Source of the DNA: an uncultured Eubacteriales bacterium
Lineage (GTDB): Bacteria > Bacillota > Clostridia > Lachnospirales > Lachnospiraceae
Direction of reading: 5' to 3'
Assembly: GCA_900321145.1 (NCBI GenBank)
Contig: ONVB01000232.1
Location: 1 to 7,341 of the forward strand
DNA length: 7,341 nucleotides
Positions 4,398 through 7,341 of the stretch are shown piece by piece (the stretch's first letter is position 1; each line of letters opens with the position of its first letter). The notes under the pieces are model-generated. The model worked only from the letters and a program-made list of their open reading frames with translations. It was not told the DNA's origin and searched no databases. Both the position numbers and the translations under genes were made by a program.

Positions 4398-7341
4398 ATG
4401 AAGAGTGTGGCAAAGAAACTGTTATGTATGCTTCTTACGGCGGCTTTGATCATCGGGCTTGTGCCGATGAGTGATATGCCGGGAGCGAGGGTTAAGGCGG
4501 CGACGGTGATCGAGACAAAGGATCCCGGTCAGATTAAGGAGCTGCTTGAAGGTGAAGGTGATGTCAGCATCAAGCTGACAGGAGATGTTGAGTGGGATTA
4601 CGATAGATACATCAATTCGGATTGGAAGCTTTTCGAAATAGGTGACGGTACGAAAACCCTTGACTTAAACGGTCATAGGTTCAAGTATTGGATTTTGGCG
4701 TCTAATTATGCCAATAAGGTATATATGTTCGGGGTCGGTACCGGAGCGAAGCTTGTGATCAAGGACTCATCCGGTACTAACAAGGGAAAGCTTGACTGTG
4801 ATGCAACCTTCTGTGATCCGGGACATGGAATAAACTCCTCCGATGACTTTAATGACTGGGTTACAGATATAGGCGTGGGCGGTGGTTGCTATGAAAACAG
4901 TGATGTAGAATACAGACATTATTTCTATGTCAATGGCGGTGATGTGGTTTTTGACGGTGGAGAGATAAGCACACATTCCAAGAAAGAATGGGTATATTGG
5001 GGTATCAATATCAAGGATTATTACAGTGGCATAAGCAGAAATACCCTTATGTACAAGAAGCGCCGTGACCGTTATGTGTGGCAGAACATAAACAGCGTAG
5101 CCTTTACTGTTTTGTCAGGTAATGTAACCATAAACGGTGGCGAGATATTCTCTCGCGGCTACCGCAACCTTGAGACAACATTTGGTTCAGGGTATGGTTG
5201 TACCTCAAGCTTTAAAAGAGCAGCATGCATAGTTCAGTCGGGCGGAAATGTTATTATAAACAATGGCTTTTTCTATGCAAAAGGCGGTGCGGAATATGTA
5301 CAGAAGACCGGCGGAACCATGACCATAAGAGCCGGTGTATTTATGAACCAGGTGTGCGATTATAATCTTATTCCGTCTATAGAGGATGGTTATTCCTTCT
5401 ATATGTCCGGTTCTTACGGCAAATCGGGTATACCGGTTGATACCCTTGACCCTAATAATGTAGGGGTTATTGCATTAAATCGTCCCGAATTTGATTCGTA
5501 TGGTAACATAAATCTGGATTTGCTGACGGAGATTAAAAGCTCAGAGTGGTCCGCAGAGACAATAACCGACATGGATGGTTGTCTGTTCATAATGCCGCGA
5601 GAGAATGCTGCAACAAAGCTTTTCAGCGGTACCACCGGTGCAGAGCTTACCAAGATAAGCTGGGATTTGAGCGGCAATCCGTGGTATTACATCCCTGTTT
5701 CGCAGTACTGGACAGGATATATGGACGGAAAATCATTCTTTAAGGGTTATTTGAGCTTAAGCGACAAGCTCGGAGTTGCTCCGGCTGTAACCATAGACGG
5801 AAACAAGATAAGCGGAGGCGGCAGTTTACAGAATGAAATAGCAAGCTTTGAGATATCCAACAGCAAGGGCGATTATTTCACAGACAACTCCGGTAATACT
5901 GTTACTCCGGACAAGTATGCAAGGATGAAGTTTTACTTGAAGGATATCATTCCGTCAACTGCGAAGATGGGAGATGTGTATCAGCTTTCCATAGAAAGCT
6001 GCGAGTCCATTGCTAACAATGCAGGGAACATCTGCGCTACAAGAAGGTTAAGGAAGATAGTCGAGGTAAGAATCGAGAATATGAATCCTGTTGTAAAGAC
6101 ACAGCCGGTAAGCAGGATTGTCGACAAGGCCGGCACCCTTGCAACGCTTACTGCGAAGGCGGAGGATGCGACAGGAGCATACTGGCTTAAGGTTATGCCT
6201 GCCGACGGAACGAAGTACGAGGGTGCATTTGATAAATCTACAGGAACAGCGACCTTAAAGGATTACGAGGTTACGGAGAACTGTGCGTTAAAGTGCGTAT
6301 TCACCAATGAGAATGGTGATTCTTACTCTGATACTGCAGAGCTTACTATAAGACCGGGCAGCAGCACCGAGACTATTGATATCTACTGCAGTTCGAAGCA
6401 GAAGAATTATGTGAAGATATTACCTGATGATCTTAAAGGTATAAGCGATAAGGTTAAGACAGCACAGTGGTGGTACAAGTCGTATGGCGAGTATGGTTCC
6501 GGCCGAAGCGCAAAATGGGGACGAATAGATAACAATACCGAGAGTATAAATGTTACCGATTATTGCAAAGGAAGCATGATGTGGATCAAGCATCCGACGG
6601 TTTCGGCTGCCGGATACTACAAGATGGAGGCTACTCTTGAAATAAACGGCGAGGAGATTGAATATAAGAGTCCGGTCTACCATCTCCATGTAGATAATGG
6701 CAATGCGCCTAAGGAAATCACAGGCTTTACCATGCTTGGTATGGAGGATTTATACTGGAAGGACGAAGCTCCGACGGCTGACGGAATCGATACTGACAAT
6801 CAGGTGACGGAGGTTAAGTCACTTTCATGGACAAGCGGTGTCAAGAGCGGTATTTTAAACGAGCACCAGCCTACATTTAAAGCTGTTGTTTCCGTTACCG
6901 ACAGTGCTTATGCCGAGGGTTATCGCTTCAATAAGAACAACACAACGAACAGCTTCACCGTTGGTATCAACGGAGAAACAGCGGAGTACTATTACGGCTC
7001 AACTCTTTTGGACGGTTTCAAAAGCGGTGTGAACTACAGCTACGCAATGGTCATATCGCCTGACGGAAAGACCGTAGAATTCTACTATGACTTCAGAGGT
7101 AATGCACTTCCGGCTGCTTATGACAAGGTGGAGGTGTCCGATCCGTACATTATAGCCAACAAGGGCGATTATATCGACATAGACTTAAATAAACTTGTAA
7201 GTCTCACTTGTCATTACAGGCATTTGCAGGAAGGGATAGAACATAAGATAGATTACTTTGAACTGAACGATGCGGCTAATATATTGAATATATGGGGGCT
7301 TTCGGTAGATAAGTCAACCGGACACTTAAAAGGAACATTAA
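4398..7341 (+). CDS. Large secreted/surface protein: signal peptide, beta-helix-like region, Ig-like modules (3' end outside window)
   Basis: The frame stays open to the last base, giving 981 visible residues and no stop. A signal peptide spans residues 1-34: MKSVAKK, a hydrophobic core, and likely cleavage VKA|AT. Residues about 80-320 carry a repeated strand-turn pattern typical of right-handed beta-helices: KTLDLNGH (86-93), AKLVIKDSSG (117-126), GGDVVFDGGEI (180-190), SGNVTINGGEI (240-250), GGNVIINNGFF (282-292) and GGTMTIRAGVF (305-315). Residues 564-653 look like an Ig-like domain (VKTQPVSRIVDKAGTLATL at its start). A second Ig-like unit spans about 655-767. A beta-rich domain containing PTFKAVVSVTDSAYAEGYRF follows at about 771-910. 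At the visible end, GLSVDKSTGHLKGT (967-980) matches the closing motif of putative-Ig (He_PIG-like) domains. The mature part has 14 cysteines. No catalytic motif is seen, and any cell-wall anchor (LPxTG, SLH, choline-binding repeats) would lie beyond the window. The role is probably adhesion or glycan binding at the cell surface, by architecture only. It is likely co-transcribed with the membrane protein upstream. Confidence 0.92.
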   Translation, partial: MKSVAKKLLCMLLTAALIIGLVPMSDMPGARVKAATVIETKDPGQIKELLEGEGDVSIKLTGDVEWDYDRYINSDWKLFEIGDGTKTLDLNGHRFKYWILASNYANKVYMFGVGTGAKLVIKDSSGTNKGKLDCDATFCDPGHGINSSDDFNDWVTDIGVGGGCYENSDVEYRHYFYVNGGDVVFDGGEISTHSKKEWVYWGINIKDYYSGISRNTLMYKKRRDRYVWQNINSVAFTVLSGNVTINGGEIFSRGYRNLETTFGSGYGCTSSFKRAACIVQSGGNVIINNGFFYAKGGAEYVQKTGGTMTIRAGVFMNQVCDYNLIPSIEDGYSFYMSGSYGKSGIPVDTLDPNNVGVIALNRPEFDSYGNINLDLLTEIKSSEWSAETITDMDGCLFIMPRENAATKLFSGTTGAELTKISWDLSGNPWYYIPVSQYWTGYMDGKSFFKGYLSLSDKLGVAPAVTIDGNKISGGGSLQNEIASFEISNSKGDYFTDNSGNTVTPDKYARMKFYLKDIIPSTAKMGDVYQLSIESCESIANNAGNICATRRLRKIVEVRIENMNPVVKTQPVSRIVDKAGTLATLTAKAEDATGAYWLKVMPADGTKYEGAFDKSTGTATLKDYEVTENCALKCVFTNENGDSYSDTAELTIRPGSSTETIDIYCSSKQKNYVKILPDDLKGISDKVKTAQWWYKSYGEYGSGRSAKWGRIDNNTESINVTDYCKGSMMWIKHPTVSAAGYYKMEATLEINGEEIEYKSPVYHLHVDNGNAPKEITGFTMLGMEDLYWKDEAPTADGIDTDNQVTEVKSLSWTSGVKSGILNEHQPTFKAVVSVTDSAYAEGYRFNKNNTTNSFTVGINGETAEYYYGSTLLDGFKSGVNYSYAMVISPDGKTVEFYYDFRGNALPAAYDKVEVSDPYIIANKGDYIDIDLNKLVSLTCHYRHLQEGIEHKIDYFELNDAANILNIWGLSVDKSTGHLKGTL

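Noticed and set aside
4398..4500. Possible lipoprotein signal (LLC at residues 8-10)
   Set aside because: The Cys is inside the hydrophobic core and is followed by more hydrophobic residues (MLLTAALIIG) and no mature-domain start, so it is not a lipobox; VKA|AT fits ordinary signal peptidase cleavage.
5546..5743. 65-codon open frame on the + strand inside the secreted-protein gene
   Set aside because: It is out of frame with the continuous 981-residue frame, with no ribosome binding site and atypical composition (many Arg, His and Cys).

Overview
The window looks like a chromosomal segment of a Gram-positive, low-to-mid-GC anaerobe, most likely a Clostridia/Lachnospiraceae-type organism. This rests on strong AGGAGG-type ribosome binding sites, the codon mix (many ATA, AGA, CTT and AAG codons), and a large secreted protein. 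That protein has a short Lys-led signal peptide ending VKA|AT, a beta-helix-like ladder and Ig-like modules, a style common in Lachnospiraceae surface proteins. No rRNA, tRNA, transposase, integrase, CRISPR array or recognisable phage structural gene is visible. The taxonomic call is inference by style only.

All genes lie on the + strand, in two blocks. Block 1 (1-2889) holds the 3' end of an unrecognised gene (1-210), a 736-743 residue helical protein with glycine-rich hydrophobic segments (194-2404), and a 157-residue protein (2416-2889). The predicted fold order of the last resembles the YbjN / CesT secretion-chaperone type. The first two genes overlap out of frame by 17 nt, and the second and third are 11 nt apart, so the block reads as one operon entering from the left edge. 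Taken together, block 1 could be a large membrane-active or secreted protein followed by a dedicated small partner. That is a hypothesis from shape and gene order, not homology.

A 195-nt gap (2890-3084) separates the blocks. It contains an imperfect hairpin (2903-2946) and a good sigma-A-type promoter (TTTACG, 17 nt, TATAAT), so block 2 probably has its own transcript.

Block 2 (3085-7341) holds a 426-residue multi-pass membrane protein with a very charged N-terminal tail. After 32 nt comes a large secreted protein, starting at 4398 and still open at the right edge (981 residues visible). The second protein has a signal peptide, a beta-helix-like region, Ig-like domains and a putative-Ig (He_PIG-like) repeat at the visible end. 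It is unusually rich in cysteine. The tight spacing suggests co-expression of a membrane protein and an extracellular protein, but neither can be given a biochemical function from sequence alone.
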